From Sphingomonas sp. C3-2 (GTDB taxonomy: Bacteria > Pseudomonadota > Alphaproteobacteria > Sphingomonadales > Sphingomonadaceae), in NCBI RefSeq assembly GCF_033025475.1, contig NZ_CP130322.1, forward strand, positions 496,001 through 560,000: DNA of 64,000 nt, in the 5' to 3' direction. The translations under genes and the position numbers were made by a program. Below, piece by piece: positions 23,392 to 32,756 of this stretch; the first letter of the stretch is position 1, and each line of letters begins with the position of its first letter. The notes beneath the pieces were generated by a model, which saw nothing but the letters and a program-made list of their open reading frames with translations, searched no databases and was not told the origin of the DNA.

Positions 23392-24360
23392 TTACATTTC
23401 CCCGCGATCACGCCGGATCGCATACCATTTGCGAACATTGGCGTTGTGCTGGTCCAGCGTCTCAGCAAAGACATGGCCGCCCTTCCCGTCCGCGACGAAA
23501 TAGACGTAGCGCGTCTGTTCCGGATCGAGCACCGCCGCGATCGAATCGCGGCCGGGATTGGCAATGGGCCCAGCGGGCAGCCCGGCCCGCGCATAGGTGT
23601 TGTAGCCATTGTCCGCCGCCAGTTCCGATTTCAGGATACGCCGGCCCAACGGCTTGCCCTTGGTGATCGGGTAGATGACGGTCGGGTCGGCCTGCAGACG
23701 CATCCCCATTTTCAGGCGGTTGCTATAGACCGATGCGACACGCCGACGTTCGGAGGGAACGCCGGTTTCCTTTTCCACGATCGCAGCGAGATTAACCGCT
23801 TCTTGAGGCGAGGAAACCGCGGTGCCGGGCTTCCGTTCGGACCAAAGCTCGGCGAGCGTCTTCGTCATCGCATCCTGCATGCGCTTCAATACGGCAGCGC
23901 GGGTCTCGCCGCGCTGATAGCTGTAGCTGTCGGGAAGCACCGAGCCTTCGGCGGGAACAGCAACCGTCCCGGAGAGCAACGGTTCGGCCATCAGCTTTTC
24001 ACGGACGAGGATGGAAGGCATGCCCTCGGGAACCGTGACGAAGCGCTGCAGCGTCTTTCCGTCTTGCAGCATGGCGAGCAACGCGCGCCCGCTCATCCCG
24101 GGTTCGACCTTGTATTCGCCCGAATGAATCGGCGCATCGCCGCCCAGAAGCTTGGCAAATTTCAGGAACTGCTCCGCCGAACGGATCGCGCCGGCGTCTT
24201 CAAGCTGACGCGCGGCGGAGGTGAGACTCGATCCCGGCTTGACCAGAACCTCGATCTCCTTGTCGGCAGGTCCGGGGCCGATCCAGCCCCGGAATACCGT
24301 CAGCGCGGCAAGCGCAAGTGCGGCTGCAACGAGCAGCCCGAAGCAACCGAACCTGCGCAT
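23392..24360 (-). CDS. mltG: Endolytic transglycosylase MltG
   Basis: Inner-membrane lytic transglycosylase that cuts nascent glycan strands and sets glycan length. The 322-residue protein begins with a cytoplasmic stub and single membrane helix (about 6-24, CFGLLVAAALALAALTVF), followed by a LysM-like segment and the YceG domain with the catalytic glutamate in AAIVEKETGVPSER and the KTDPTVIYP-like QADPTVIYPITKGK stretch. The end ADGKGGHVFAETLDQHN is typical. It lies four bases after fabF in the same direction; the fabF-mltG pairing is common in this order of bacteria. Confidence 0.95.
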   Translation of the reverse strand: MRRFGCFGLLVAAALALAALTVFRGWIGPGPADKEIEVLVKPGSSLTSAARQLEDAGAIRSAEQFLKFAKLLGGDAPIHSGEYKVEPGMSGRALLAMLQDGKTLQRFVTVPEGMPSILVREKLMAEPLLSGTVAVPAEGSVLPDSYSYQRGETRAAVLKRMQDAMTKTLAELWSERKPGTAVSSPQEAVNLAAIVEKETGVPSERRRVASVYSNRLKMGMRLQADPTVIYPITKGKPLGRRILKSELAADNGYNTYARAGLPAGPIANPGRDSIAAVLDPEQTRYVYFVADGKGGHVFAETLDQHNANVRKWYAIRRDRGEM

Positions 24361-24364
24361 GCGA

Positions 24365-25624
24365 TCAGATGGCCTTCATCACCAGGCTGGCATTGGTGCC
24401 GCCAAAGCCGAAGCTGTTGTTGAGCACGGCCTTGATCTTGCGCTGCTTTGCCACGTGCGGAACGAGATCGACACCCGCGCAACCTTCGCTCGGATTGTCG
24501 AGGTTGAGCGTCGGCGGCGCGATCTGATCGCGCAGCGCGAGCAGGCAGAAGATCGCTTCCACGGCACCGGCACCACCAAGCAGGTGGCCGATAGCCGATT
24601 TGGTCGAGCTCATCGACAGGCCGCCAATGTCGCTGCCGAACAGGCGGCGAACCGCGCCCAGTTCCAGTTCATCACCCAGCGGCGTAGAGGTGCCGTGCGC
24701 GTTGATATAGTCGATATCGGCAAGCGAGAGACCCGACTTGCGCATCGCCATTTCCATCGCGCGGTAGGCGCCCGAACCTTCGGGATGCGGTGCGGTGACG
24801 TGATAGGCGTCGCCCGACAGGCCGTAACCGATCACTTCGCCGTAGATCTTGGCACCGCGCTTCTTGGCGCGTTCATATTCCTCGAGCACGACAACGCCTG
24901 CGCCCTCGCCCATGACGAAACCGTCGCGGTCCTTGTCATAGGGACGGCTGGCGCGGGTCGGATCGTCGTTGAACGCGGTCGACAGCGCACGGGCCTGCGC
25001 GAATCCGGCAATGCCCAGCGGGCAGATCGCGCCTTCGGCGCCACCGGCGAGCATGACATCGGCATCGTCCATCGCGATCATGCGCGCAGCATCGCCGATC
25101 GCATGCGCGCCGGTCGAGCAGGCGGTGACAACTGCGTGGTTGGGGCCCATCAGGCCGTATTTGATCGTGACCTGGCCGGTGATGAGGTTGATCAGGCGGC
25201 CATGGACGAAGTGCGGCGAAACGCGACGCGGGCCCTTTTCGTGGAGCACGATCGATTCGCTCTCGATGCCCGGCAGACCGCCAATGCCCGAGCCGATCGA
25301 ACTACCCGCACGCAGGCGCTCTTCCTCGCTCATGTCGGTCAGGCCGGCGTCTTCGAGCGCCTGGCCTGCGGCATCGATGCCGTAGACGATGAACGGATCA
25401 ACCTGGCGCTGGACCTTGTGATCGACGCGCTTACCAGCGTCGAACCCACATTCATGGTCGGCGGGCTTCACTTCGCAGGCGATGCGGCAGGCCTGATCGC
25501 TGGCGTCAAACCGCGTGATCGTACCCGCGCCGGATTTCGACGCGAGAATGTTTTTCCAAACGGTCTCGACGTCGCTTCCCAGCGGCGTGACCATACCCAA
25601 ACCGGTAACGACTACGCGGCGCAT
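24365..25624 (-). CDS. fabF: 3-oxoacyl-[acyl-carrier-protein] synthase II
   Basis: Condensing enzyme of fatty-acid elongation, joining malonyl-ACP to acyl-ACP. The 419-residue protein has the Cys-His-His triad: the nucleophile in VTACSTGAHAIGDA, the first histidine in INAHGTSTPLGD and the second in SAIGHLLGGAGAVE. Length and order are standard. It follows acpP after a gap of about 170 bases that contains a hairpin terminator, so it may have its own promoter or be reached by read-through. mltG follows. Confidence 0.97.
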   Translation of the reverse strand: MRRVVVTGLGMVTPLGSDVETVWKNILASKSGAGTITRFDASDQACRIACEVKPADHECGFDAGKRVDHKVQRQVDPFIVYGIDAAGQALEDAGLTDMSEEERLRAGSSIGSGIGGLPGIESESIVLHEKGPRRVSPHFVHGRLINLITGQVTIKYGLMGPNHAVVTACSTGAHAIGDAARMIAMDDADVMLAGGAEGAICPLGIAGFAQARALSTAFNDDPTRASRPYDKDRDGFVMGEGAGVVVLEEYERAKKRGAKIYGEVIGYGLSGDAYHVTAPHPEGSGAYRAMEMAMRKSGLSLADIDYINAHGTSTPLGDELELGAVRRLFGSDIGGLSMSSTKSAIGHLLGGAGAVEAIFCLLALRDQIAPPTLNLDNPSEGCAGVDLVPHVAKQRKIKAVLNNSFGFGGTNASLVMKAI

Positions 25625-25719
25625 AAATTCACTCCATCAGAGCGATTCCCCCAAGCGCGCCTTATACGCGGATATGCGCGCCCCCGGAATCACGGCAGAT
25701 TGATGCAAGGCAGAAACCA

Positions 25720-25762
25720 AAACGGCCCCCCGGCCCTTATGTCCCGGGTCGGGGAGCCGTTT
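25720..25762 (-). terminator. Hairpin terminator/attenuator between acpP and fabF
   Basis: Read on the minus strand, AAACGGCTCCCCGACCCGGG pairs with CCGGGGGGCCGTTTT-type sequence across a six-base loop, followed by a T-rich stretch (TTTTGGTTT). It could end most acpP transcripts and thus keep the carrier protein in excess over fabF. One mismatch and a bulge interrupt the stem. Confidence 0.65.
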
Positions 25763-25795
25763 CAAACTGTTTCGGCTCGTAAAAACGAGGCCGGA

Positions 25796-26032
25796 TCAGC
25801 CCTTGTTGGCGTCGATGAAGGAGATCGCATCCTTCACCGTCGAGATTTTTTCGGCGGCATCGTCAGGGATTTCCACGCCGAATTCTTCTTCGAAAGCCAT
25901 CACGAGCTCAACGATGTCGAGGCTGTCCGCACCCAGATCATCGATGAAGCTTGCTTCTTCGGTGACCTTCTCGGCTTCGACGCCGAGATGTTCGACAACG
26001 ATCTTCTTAACGCGATCGGCGGTCTCGCTCAT
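25796..26032 (-). CDS. acpP: Acyl carrier protein
   Basis: The central carrier of fatty-acid synthesis, 78 residues and very acidic. The 4'-phosphopantetheine attachment serine lies in [18 protein letters not shown], an exact DSL motif at about residue 37. Helices I-IV have normal lengths. A ribosome site (AGGAGCT) precedes the ATG at 26032. It lies between fabG (98 bases upstream) and the hairpin before fabF, the usual fabD-fabG-acpP-fabF order. Confidence 0.98.
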   Translation of the reverse strand: MSETADRVKKIVVEHLGVEAEKVTEEASFIDDLGADSLDIVELVMAFEEEFGVEIPDDAAEKISTVKDAISFIDANKG

Positions 26033-26130
26033 GCAGAGCTCCTTCTCTTAACGGTTGTTCACGGGTTGCACTAATCGCGAGGCGGAGAGCTTGCAACCCC
26101 CGCATCACATCTCTGCGCGCTTTCGCGTGC

Positions 26131-26868
26131 TTAAATCATCGCCATGCCGCCGTTCACGTGCAGCGTCTGGCCCGTGACATAAGCGGCTTCGTTGCTGGCA
26201 AGATAGGCGACAGCGGCGCCAATGTCACTGCCTTCGCCCAAACGGCCTGCCGGGATCTTACCGGTGAGCGCTTCCTTTTGCGCTTCCGGCAGCACATCGG
26301 TCATCGGCGAGGTGATGAAACCGGGGGCGACGCAATTCACCGTGATTCCCCGGCTTGCCAGTTCCTGCGCGAGCGCCTTCGACATGCCGACAAGGCCAGC
26401 CTTCGACGCCGCATAGTTCGCCTGGCCGGGATTTCCGGTGGCACCGACGACCGAGGTGATCGAAATGATGCGGCCCGTACGCGCCTTCATCATCGGCTTG
26501 GCAGCCGCGCGGCACAGGCGGAACGCCGCCTCGAGGTTGATGCGGATCACCTGATCCCATTCCTCGTCCTTCATGCGCATCGCGAGATTGTCGCGCGTGA
26601 CGCCGGCATTGTTGACGAGGATGTCGAGCTTGCCCAGCGCTTCGACCGCGCGGGGCACGAGGCCATCGACGGCTTCGGCATCGCCGAGGTTGCACGGCAG
26701 AATCACATGATCGCCGCCGATTTCGGCCGCAACCTTGGCCAGCGCGTCTTCACGCGTGCCCGACAGCGCAAGGCGCGCGCCCTGCGCGGCCAGAGCCTGT
26801 GCGACGGCCGAGCCGATGCCACCCGATGCGCCGGTTACCAGCGCGGTCTTGCCTGAAAGATCGAACAT
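26131..26868 (-). CDS. fabG: 3-oxoacyl-[acyl-carrier-protein] reductase
   Basis: NADPH-dependent reductase of the fatty-acid cycle, 245 residues, a classical short-chain dehydrogenase. The cofactor site is TGASGGIGSAVAQAL, the structural motif NNAG is present, and the catalytic Ser-Tyr-Lys are found in SITSVVGATGNPGQANYAASK (Tyr and Lys four apart). FabG identity rests on its position between fabD and acpP and the typical MFDLSGKTALVTGA start. It is 14 bases downstream of fabD. Confidence 0.97.
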   Translation of the reverse strand: MFDLSGKTALVTGASGGIGSAVAQALAAQGARLALSGTREDALAKVAAEIGGDHVILPCNLGDAEAVDGLVPRAVEALGKLDILVNNAGVTRDNLAMRMKDEEWDQVIRINLEAAFRLCRAAAKPMMKARTGRIISITSVVGATGNPGQANYAASKAGLVGMSKALAQELASRGITVNCVAPGFITSPMTDVLPEAQKEALTGKIPAGRLGEGSDIGAAVAYLASNEAAYVTGQTLHVNGGMAMI

Positions 26869-26882
26869 AATCCCAATTCCCC

Positions 26883-27821
26883 TTAAAGCGCCTTCAAGAG
26901 CGCTTCGATATCGTCCATCGAAATGATGCTGACCGCGTCTACCTCGCCGGTGGCGCTGCGTTTGACCATCGGGCCGAGCACCTTGCCGCCAAATTCGACG
27001 AAATGCGAAACGCCCGCGGCTTCCATCGCGATCACGGATTCGCGCCAGCGCACACGACCGGTCACCTGCTCGACGAGCAGATCGCGGATCGTATCGGACG
27101 CGGCGACCGGCGCGGCGGTGACATTGGCATAAACGGGCACGAGCGGTGCGCGCAGCGAGGCCTTGGCCAGCGCTTCGGCCATCGCATCGGCCGCGGGCTG
27201 CATCAGCGGGCAGTGGAACGGCGCCGAGACGGGCAGCAGAACGCCGCGCTTGATCCCGTGATCCTTCACCAGCGCGATGGCGCGCTCGATCGCGGCCCTG
27301 TGTCCGGAAATGACGACCTGGCCCGGATCATTGTCGTTGGCGACGGTGCAGACTTCGCCTTCGGCGGCGGCATCGGCCAGTGCCTGCGCCTTTTCGATAT
27401 CGGCACCGAGCAGCGCGGCCATCGCGCCCTCGCCCACCGGCACAGCAGCCTGCATCGCCTGACCGCGCAGCTTGAGGAGGCGCGCGGTGGTCGACAGATC
27501 AAGCGCGTCGGCAGCGCAAAGCGCGGTATATTCGCCAAGGCTGTGGCCGGCGACGAAATCGGCCTTGTCGGCCAGACGCACGCCGCCTTCCTTCTCAAGC
27601 ACGCGCAGCGTGGCGATGGCATTGGCCATGATCGCGGGCTGGGCGTTCTCAGTCAGCGTCAGATCGCCCTCGGGGCCTTCCGTCATCAGTGTGAACAGAC
27701 TCTGGCCGAGCGCGTCGTCCACTTCCTGAAACACTTCGCGGGCGGCCGGACTCGCATCGGCAAGCGCCTTGCCCATCCCAACGGACTGGCTACCCTGTCC
27801 CGGAAAAATGAATGCGCGCAT
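26883..27821 (-). CDS. fabD: Malonyl-CoA:ACP transacylase
   Basis: Loads malonyl groups onto ACP. The 312-residue protein starts MRAFIFPGQGSQSVGMGKAL, with the oxyanion-hole glutamine, and has the nucleophile serine in AGHSLGEYTALCAA (GHSLG), plus the catalytic histidine in VSAPFHCPLM. It is the first gene of the leftward fab operon. Its start lies 143 bases from the divergent TolC-family gene, where both promoters must lie. Confidence 0.97.
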   Translation of the reverse strand: MRAFIFPGQGSQSVGMGKALADASPAAREVFQEVDDALGQSLFTLMTEGPEGDLTLTENAQPAIMANAIATLRVLEKEGGVRLADKADFVAGHSLGEYTALCAADALDLSTTARLLKLRGQAMQAAVPVGEGAMAALLGADIEKAQALADAAAEGEVCTVANDNDPGQVVISGHRAAIERAIALVKDHGIKRGVLLPVSAPFHCPLMQPAADAMAEALAKASLRAPLVPVYANVTAAPVAASDTIRDLLVEQVTGRVRWRESVIAMEAAGVSHFVEFGGKVLGPMVKRSATGEVDAVSIISMDDIEALLKAL

Positions 27822-27964
27822 CGGCTTCTTCTGCTCCTGTTACAAATCGCGACACTAATTTCGTTGGCGCGGAAATCCAATTACGGCAGGGACTAGATAG
27901 CCAGATGGCCAAGCGCAAGCGGGGCCAGGCTTAGTTTGCGGTTCATTCGCGCTGAGGAGTAATC

Positions 27965-29365
27965 TTGCCGGTGCGCAAAAGACTTGTCCTTACCCTAGGG
28001 GCCAGCGCCCTTCTGACAGGCTGTGCGGCCGGGCCGGACTATCGCCCGACCACCGCAATCGATCTTGGCGTTCCCGATCAATATACCCGCGGCGGGGGCG
28101 AACCACTGTCCGCCGAAACGCTCGCCATATGGTGGCGCCAGTTCAACGACCCCGCGCTCGACACGCTGATCCAGCGCGCGCTGACCGCCAATCTCGATCT
28201 TGAACAGAGCGTCGCGCGGCTGCGGATTGCGCGCGAATCCCTGGTTCAGGCCAAGGCCGGCTTTATGCCCAGCGTCGATGCATCGGCCAGCGGTGGACGC
28301 AATTTCCGGAGCAATCAGGCTGACAGCAGCAGTTTCTCACTCGGCGGCGATGCGTCGTGGGAAGTTGACCTATTCGGGCGGATTTCCCGTTCGGTGGAAG
28401 CCGCGCGCGCGGATGCCGAAGGCGCCGAATTCGATCTGGCCGCCGTTCGCATGGCCATCGTCTCCGAAGTCGCGACCAACTATATCCAGCTTCGCCTGAA
28501 CCAGGAGCAGTTGCGTATCGCGCGCGACACGCTGGAAAATGACAGCGAGAATTTCGACATTGCGCGCTGGCGGGTGCAGGCCGGGCTCGTCTCCTCGCTC
28601 GACGAGGAACAGGCACGCGCCCAGCGCGCGCGTACTGCGGCGTCGATCCCGTCGATCGAAACCAGCTATGCGGGCGCGCTCAACCGGCTTGCCGTGCTGA
28701 CCGGCCAGGCCCCCGGCGCCGCGACACAGGCACTGGAAGCCGCAGCGCCCATCCCTGCTGCGCCCACGGACATCGCAACCGGCATTCCCGCCGACAGCCT
28801 GCGCCAGCGCCCCGATGTGCGCAGTGCCGAACGCACGCTGGCGGCCGCGACCGCGCGGATCGGCGTGGCGCAGGCCGCGCTCTATCCCTCGCTGCGGATA
28901 AGCGGGAATATCGGCACCAGCGCGCTTTCCTTGGGCGGGCTGACCGATGTGATCACCGCCGGACTGTTCGGTGGGATTTCGCAGATGATCTTTGACGGCG
29001 GGCGCACCCGATCGCAGATCCGCGCGCAGCAGGCGAGCGCCGACGGCGCCTTTGCCGCCTATCGCCAGACGGTGCTGGGCGCGCTCGAAGATGTGGAAAA
29101 CGGGCTCGTACGGCTCGATGCCTCGCGAACCCGGGCGACCGAGCTGCAGACCGCGCTCGACGCGGCAAACAATGCCGCGATCCTGGCGCGCAGCCAGTAC
29201 CGTGCGGGCCTTAGCGATTTTCAGACACTGCTCCAGATCGAACAGTCACTGCTCTCGGCACGCGACAGCGTCGCTTCGACCCGCGCGGACGAAGCGCTGG
29301 CGGTGGTTCAACTCTACCGCGCACTCGGCGGCGGCTGGCAGACAATGGATGGACGGACCCAATGA
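27965..29365 (+). CDS. TolC/NodT-type outer-membrane efflux lipoprotein
   Basis: Outer-membrane channel of a tripartite exporter, 466 residues. The signal peptide ends in a lipobox (ASALLTGCAAGPDY, acylated cysteine about residue 20), a mark of the NodT subgroup. Two OEP repeats follow (LVQAKAGFMPSVDASASGGR; RIGVAQAALYPSLRISG), with the periplasmic coiled coils. The start is a TTG at 27965, five bases after GAGGAG; a GTG at 27971 is the alternative. The stop overlaps the next gene by ATGA, forming one operon with adaptor, ATPase and permease. Confidence 0.92.
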   Translation: MPVRKRLVLTLGASALLTGCAAGPDYRPTTAIDLGVPDQYTRGGGEPLSAETLAIWWRQFNDPALDTLIQRALTANLDLEQSVARLRIARESLVQAKAGFMPSVDASASGGRNFRSNQADSSSFSLGGDASWEVDLFGRISRSVEAARADAEGAEFDLAAVRMAIVSEVATNYIQLRLNQEQLRIARDTLENDSENFDIARWRVQAGLVSSLDEEQARAQRARTAASIPSIETSYAGALNRLAVLTGQAPGAATQALEAAAPIPAAPTDIATGIPADSLRQRPDVRSAERTLAAATARIGVAQAALYPSLRISGNIGTSALSLGGLTDVITAGLFGGISQMIFDGGRTRSQIRAQQASADGAFAAYRQTVLGALEDVENGLVRLDASRTRATELQTALDAANNAAILARSQYRAGLSDFQTLLQIEQSLLSARDSVASTRADEALAVVQLYRALGGGWQTMDGRTQ

Positions 29366-30744
29366 ACGATTCGGCTCCCGCAGCGCAGACCGAGGCACAG
29401 GCCAGCCTTGACGATTTTCTGGGCGTGAAGCCGCAACAGCCCTGGAAAAAATGGGCGGTTTACGGCGCCATTGCACTGGCTATCGTGCTGGTTGCCACGC
29501 TGATCTGGCGCAGCTTTGCCAAGGATGAAAGCCCGCAATATGCGACCGCCTCGGTGGAACGCGGCGCACTGACGGTTACCGTTTCGGCGACGGGCAATAT
29601 CGAGCCAACCAACAAGGTCGAGGTCGGCTCCGAACAATCCGGCCTCATCACCGAGGTGTTCGTCCAGAACAATGACCGGGTCAGCAAGGGGCAGTTGCTC
29701 GCCAAGCTCGATCCCGCCCGGCTCCAGGATGCGGTGGTTCAGGCACAGGCCGGCCTTGCCGCGGCGGAAGCGAGCGTGGGCCAGGCCAATGCCACGCTTG
29801 TCCAGTCGCGCGCCAATCTCGCGCGGCTTGAGGAAGTGTCGCGGCTTTCGGGTGGCAAGGTGCCGTCGAAAACCGAGATGGACAACGGGCGCGCCGAATC
29901 CCAGCGCGCGACTGCCAATCTGCGTGCGGCCGAGGCGCAGGTGGCGCAGGCGCGAGCGCAATTGTCCTCGGCCAAGTTCAACTTCTCGCGCGCCTTCATC
30001 TACTCCCCGGTGACGGGGGTGGTGTTGTCGCGACAGGTCGAGCCGGGCCAGACGGTGGCTGCATCGTTCAATGCGCCGGTGCTGTTCGTGATCGCCGAAG
30101 ATCTGTCGAAGATGCAACTCGAGGTGAAGGTGGACGAGGCCGATGTCGGCCAGGTCACCGACGGGCAGCGCGCCGATTTCACGGTCGACGCCTATCCGGG
30201 GCGGAGCTTCCCCGCGCAAATCGAACGCGTCGACGTTGGCGCCAACGCATCAACTTCGTCCACTTCGTCGAGCAGCAGTTCCTCAACCAGCAGCAGCGGA
30301 TCGGTCGTCGCCTATACAGCGGTGCTTTCGGTCGCGAATCCCGAGCTGATCCTGCGCCCGGGGATGACCGCAACCGCCGAAATCGTGACGAGCGAAAAAA
30401 AGAATGTGCTGCTGGTGCCCAACGCGGCACTTCGCTTCACCCCAGATGCCGCGAGCAGCGCCCAGCCCGGCGGCGTCACCAGCATCTTGGTGCCGCGTGG
30501 TCCCCGTCGCGGCAACCGCGCCGAACGCGAAGTGGGTATCGGACGCGGCAGCCAGCGTACCATTTATGCGCTGGGCGCGAACGGCAAACCCCAGGCCGTT
30601 CAGGTGACCACGGGGGAGACCAATGGAACGCAGACCGAGGTGACGGGCAAGGACCTGAAGCCCGGTATGAAGATCATCACCGGCCTGCTCGCGTCAGGCA
30701 GCAGCGGAGCCCAGCCGCAGGGCCAGGGACGCCCGCGTGGCTGA
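29362..30744 (+). CDS. Periplasmic adaptor (MacA/HlyD family)
   Basis: A 460-residue membrane-fusion protein joining the inner-membrane ABC pump to the outer-membrane channel. An N-terminal cytoplasmic stretch precedes the membrane helix (about 34-52, VYGAIALAIVLVATLI); then come the biotinyl-lipoyl fold (SVERGALTVTVSATGNIEP), an alpha-hairpin with A/Q-rich heptads, the second lipoyl half and the beta-barrel. A serine/threonine-only run of about twenty residues interrupts the barrel near 295-315, encoded at about 30246-30300. The overlap of 8 bases with the ATPase gene indicates coupling. Confidence 0.93.
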   Translation: MNDSAPAAQTEAQASLDDFLGVKPQQPWKKWAVYGAIALAIVLVATLIWRSFAKDESPQYATASVERGALTVTVSATGNIEPTNKVEVGSEQSGLITEVFVQNNDRVSKGQLLAKLDPARLQDAVVQAQAGLAAAEASVGQANATLVQSRANLARLEEVSRLSGGKVPSKTEMDNGRAESQRATANLRAAEAQVAQARAQLSSAKFNFSRAFIYSPVTGVVLSRQVEPGQTVAASFNAPVLFVIAEDLSKMQLEVKVDEADVGQVTDGQRADFTVDAYPGRSFPAQIERVDVGANASTSSTSSSSSSSTSSSGSVVAYTAVLSVANPELILRPGMTATAEIVTSEKKNVLLVPNAALRFTPDAASSAQPGGVTSILVPRGPRRGNRAEREVGIGRGSQRTIYALGANGKPQAVQVTTGETNGTQTEVTGKDLKPGMKIITGLLASGSSGAQPQGQGRPRG

Positions 30745-31441
30745 GCAACCGCTGATCCGGCTGCGCGGCGTTACCAAGACGTTCGGTAGCGGCCCCACCG
30801 CCTTTCAGGCGCTAAAAGGTGTCGATCTTGACATCGCGCAGGGCGATTTCGTCGCCGTGATGGGGCCGTCGGGCTCGGGCAAGTCGACGACGATGAACAT
30901 TCTCGGCTGCCTCGACGTGCCCACTAGCGGCGAATTCCTGTTTCGCGGCCATCATGTCGAACAATTGAACCGCGACCAGCGCGCGCTGCTTCGTCGCAAA
31001 TATCTCGGCTTCGTCTTTCAGGGGTTCAACCTGCTCGCGCGGACATCGGCACTGGAAAATGTCGAACTTCCCCTGCTGTATCGCGGCGAGGAACGACGCA
31101 AGCGCCATGAGATGAGCATGGCCGCGCTCGACAAGGTTGGTCTGGCCGAATGGTGGGATCACACCCCTGCCGAATTGTCGGGCGGACAGCAGCAGCGCGT
31201 GGCGATTGCGCGCGCGATCGTCACCCAGCCCGATGTGTTGCTGGCCGACGAACCGACCGGCAATCTCGATTCCGAACGATCGGTGGAGATCATGCAGCTT
31301 CTCACCGGGCTCAACCGCGACAGCAACATCACCATATTGATGGTGACGCACGAGCCCGAAATGGCCGAATTCGCGCATACCGTCGTCCATTTCCGCGACG
31401 GGCTGGTCGATCGTCAACACCGTAACGGGGCGCATCGCTGA
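30737..31441 (+). CDS. ABC transporter ATP-binding protein (MacB/LolD type)
   Basis: A 234-residue ATPase that powers the adjacent permease. Walker A GPSGSGKSTTM, the Q-loop, the signature LSGGQQQRVAIARAI, Walker B VLLADEPTGNLDSE and the switch histidine in LMVTHEPEMAE are intact. The protein is of the LolD/MacB class rather than the exporter class. It starts with a GTG at 30737 inside the last codons of the adaptor gene. In classical MacB this domain is fused with the permease; here it is a separate gene. Confidence 0.95.
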   Translation: MAEQPLIRLRGVTKTFGSGPTAFQALKGVDLDIAQGDFVAVMGPSGSGKSTTMNILGCLDVPTSGEFLFRGHHVEQLNRDQRALLRRKYLGFVFQGFNLLARTSALENVELPLLYRGEERRKRHEMSMAALDKVGLAEWWDHTPAELSGGQQQRVAIARAIVTQPDVLLADEPTGNLDSERSVEIMQLLTGLNRDSNITILMVTHEPEMAEFAHTVVHFRDGLVDRQHRNGAHR

Positions 31442-32646
31442 TGCTGGGCACGACCATCACCCTCGCCTTTCGCGAAATCCGTCGGCACCTGCTCCGTTCG
31501 TTTCTCACCATATTGGGGATCGTGATCGGTGTCAGCGCGGTGGTGACGATGGTGACGCTGGGCAACGGCGCCACCCAGGCCGTGCAGCAACAAATTGCAG
31601 GGCTCGGCGCCAATATCTTGCAGATCCGCCCCGGTCAGGGCTTCGGACGCGGCGGTGGCGGCCCCCAGCCGCCCGATTTCAAGATGGAGGATGTCGAGGC
31701 GATCCGCGATCAGATCGCGGGCGTCCGTGCGGTGGCGCCACAGGCCCAGTCATCGGGCATGGCGGTGCGCAACGCCGCCAACTGGTCCACCACGATCAAC
31801 GGCACCACCAACGCCTTTTTCGCCGCGCAGCAATGGCAGGTGACGTCGGGCCGCACCTTTTCAACGCTTGAGGAGCAGGCCGGCAAGGCCGTGTGTGTCA
31901 TCGGCAACACCGTGCGCCAGAACCTGTTTCGCGGGGAGGACCCGGTCGGCGAGCGCTTTCGTATCCGCGACGTTTCGTGCGAGGTGATCGGCGTGCTCGC
32001 GACGCGCGGCCAGGGCGGGTTCGGCGATCAGGACGATATCGTGATCATGCCGATCAAGGCGGTGCAGCGCCGCTTTACCGGCAACCGCGACGTGCGCATG
32101 ATCCTCGTCGCGGTGGACGACGATTATGACACCGCAGCGGTGCAATCCTCGATCACCAGCCTGCTGCGCGAGCGCCGCAACATCAGCGGCGGCAAGCAGG
32201 ACGATTTCAACATCTTCGACACCAAGCAGATTTCCGAAACGCTGCAGGGCACGACCAAGATCCTGACCGCGCTGCTAGGCGCGGTGGCAGCGGTCAGCCT
32301 GCTGGTCGGTGGGATCGGGATCATGAACATCATGCTGGTGTCCGTCACCGAACGCACGCGCGAGATCGGCATCCGCCTCGCCATCGGCGCGGTGGGGCGA
32401 GAAGTGTTGATGCAGTTCCTCGTCGAAGCAGTCGTACTTGCCTGCCTTGGCGGATTGATCGGCCTGCTGCTCGCGCTCATCGCCAGCATATTGGCGGCGC
32501 CGCGTATCGGCGTGCCCTTCGTGTTCGACTGGCAGATCAACATGCTGGCCTTTGTCTTTTCAGCCGCGATCGGGGTGATATTCGGCTATTTCCCCGCACG
32601 CCGGGCTGCCTCGCTCAACCCGATCGATGCGCTCCGCCACGAATGA
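31441..32646 (+). CDS. ABC transporter permease (MacB-like, FtsX fold)
   Basis: A 401-residue inner-membrane protein: first helix at about 18-42 (LRSFLTILGIVIGVSAVVTM), a large periplasmic domain to about 275, and three C-terminal helices (about 280-305, 327-357, 361-385), with the FtsX motif LVGGIGIMNIMLVSVTERTREIGIR. The mechanotransmission architecture fits type VII ABC systems that push substrates through TolC rather than across the inner membrane. It overlaps the ATPase gene by one base. Likely substrates are lipids, peptides or drugs; unknown. Confidence 0.94.
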   Translation: MLGTTITLAFREIRRHLLRSFLTILGIVIGVSAVVTMVTLGNGATQAVQQQIAGLGANILQIRPGQGFGRGGGGPQPPDFKMEDVEAIRDQIAGVRAVAPQAQSSGMAVRNAANWSTTINGTTNAFFAAQQWQVTSGRTFSTLEEQAGKAVCVIGNTVRQNLFRGEDPVGERFRIRDVSCEVIGVLATRGQGGFGDQDDIVIMPIKAVQRRFTGNRDVRMILVAVDDDYDTAAVQSSITSLLRERRNISGGKQDDFNIFDTKQISETLQGTTKILTALLGAVAAVSLLVGGIGIMNIMLVSVTERTREIGIRLAIGAVGREVLMQFLVEAVVLACLGGLIGLLLALIASILAAPRIGVPFVFDWQINMLAFVFSAAIGVIFGYFPARRAASLNPIDALRHE

Positions 32647-32756
32647 GCGGGGCGCCGAGCCACGGTCATATGTTGTAAACCAATGGCGTTTAGAAACATG
32701 AACGGCACATGACTGCCATGTGCCTGATAACAGGCAGCGGGATCGCAATTCGCAGC

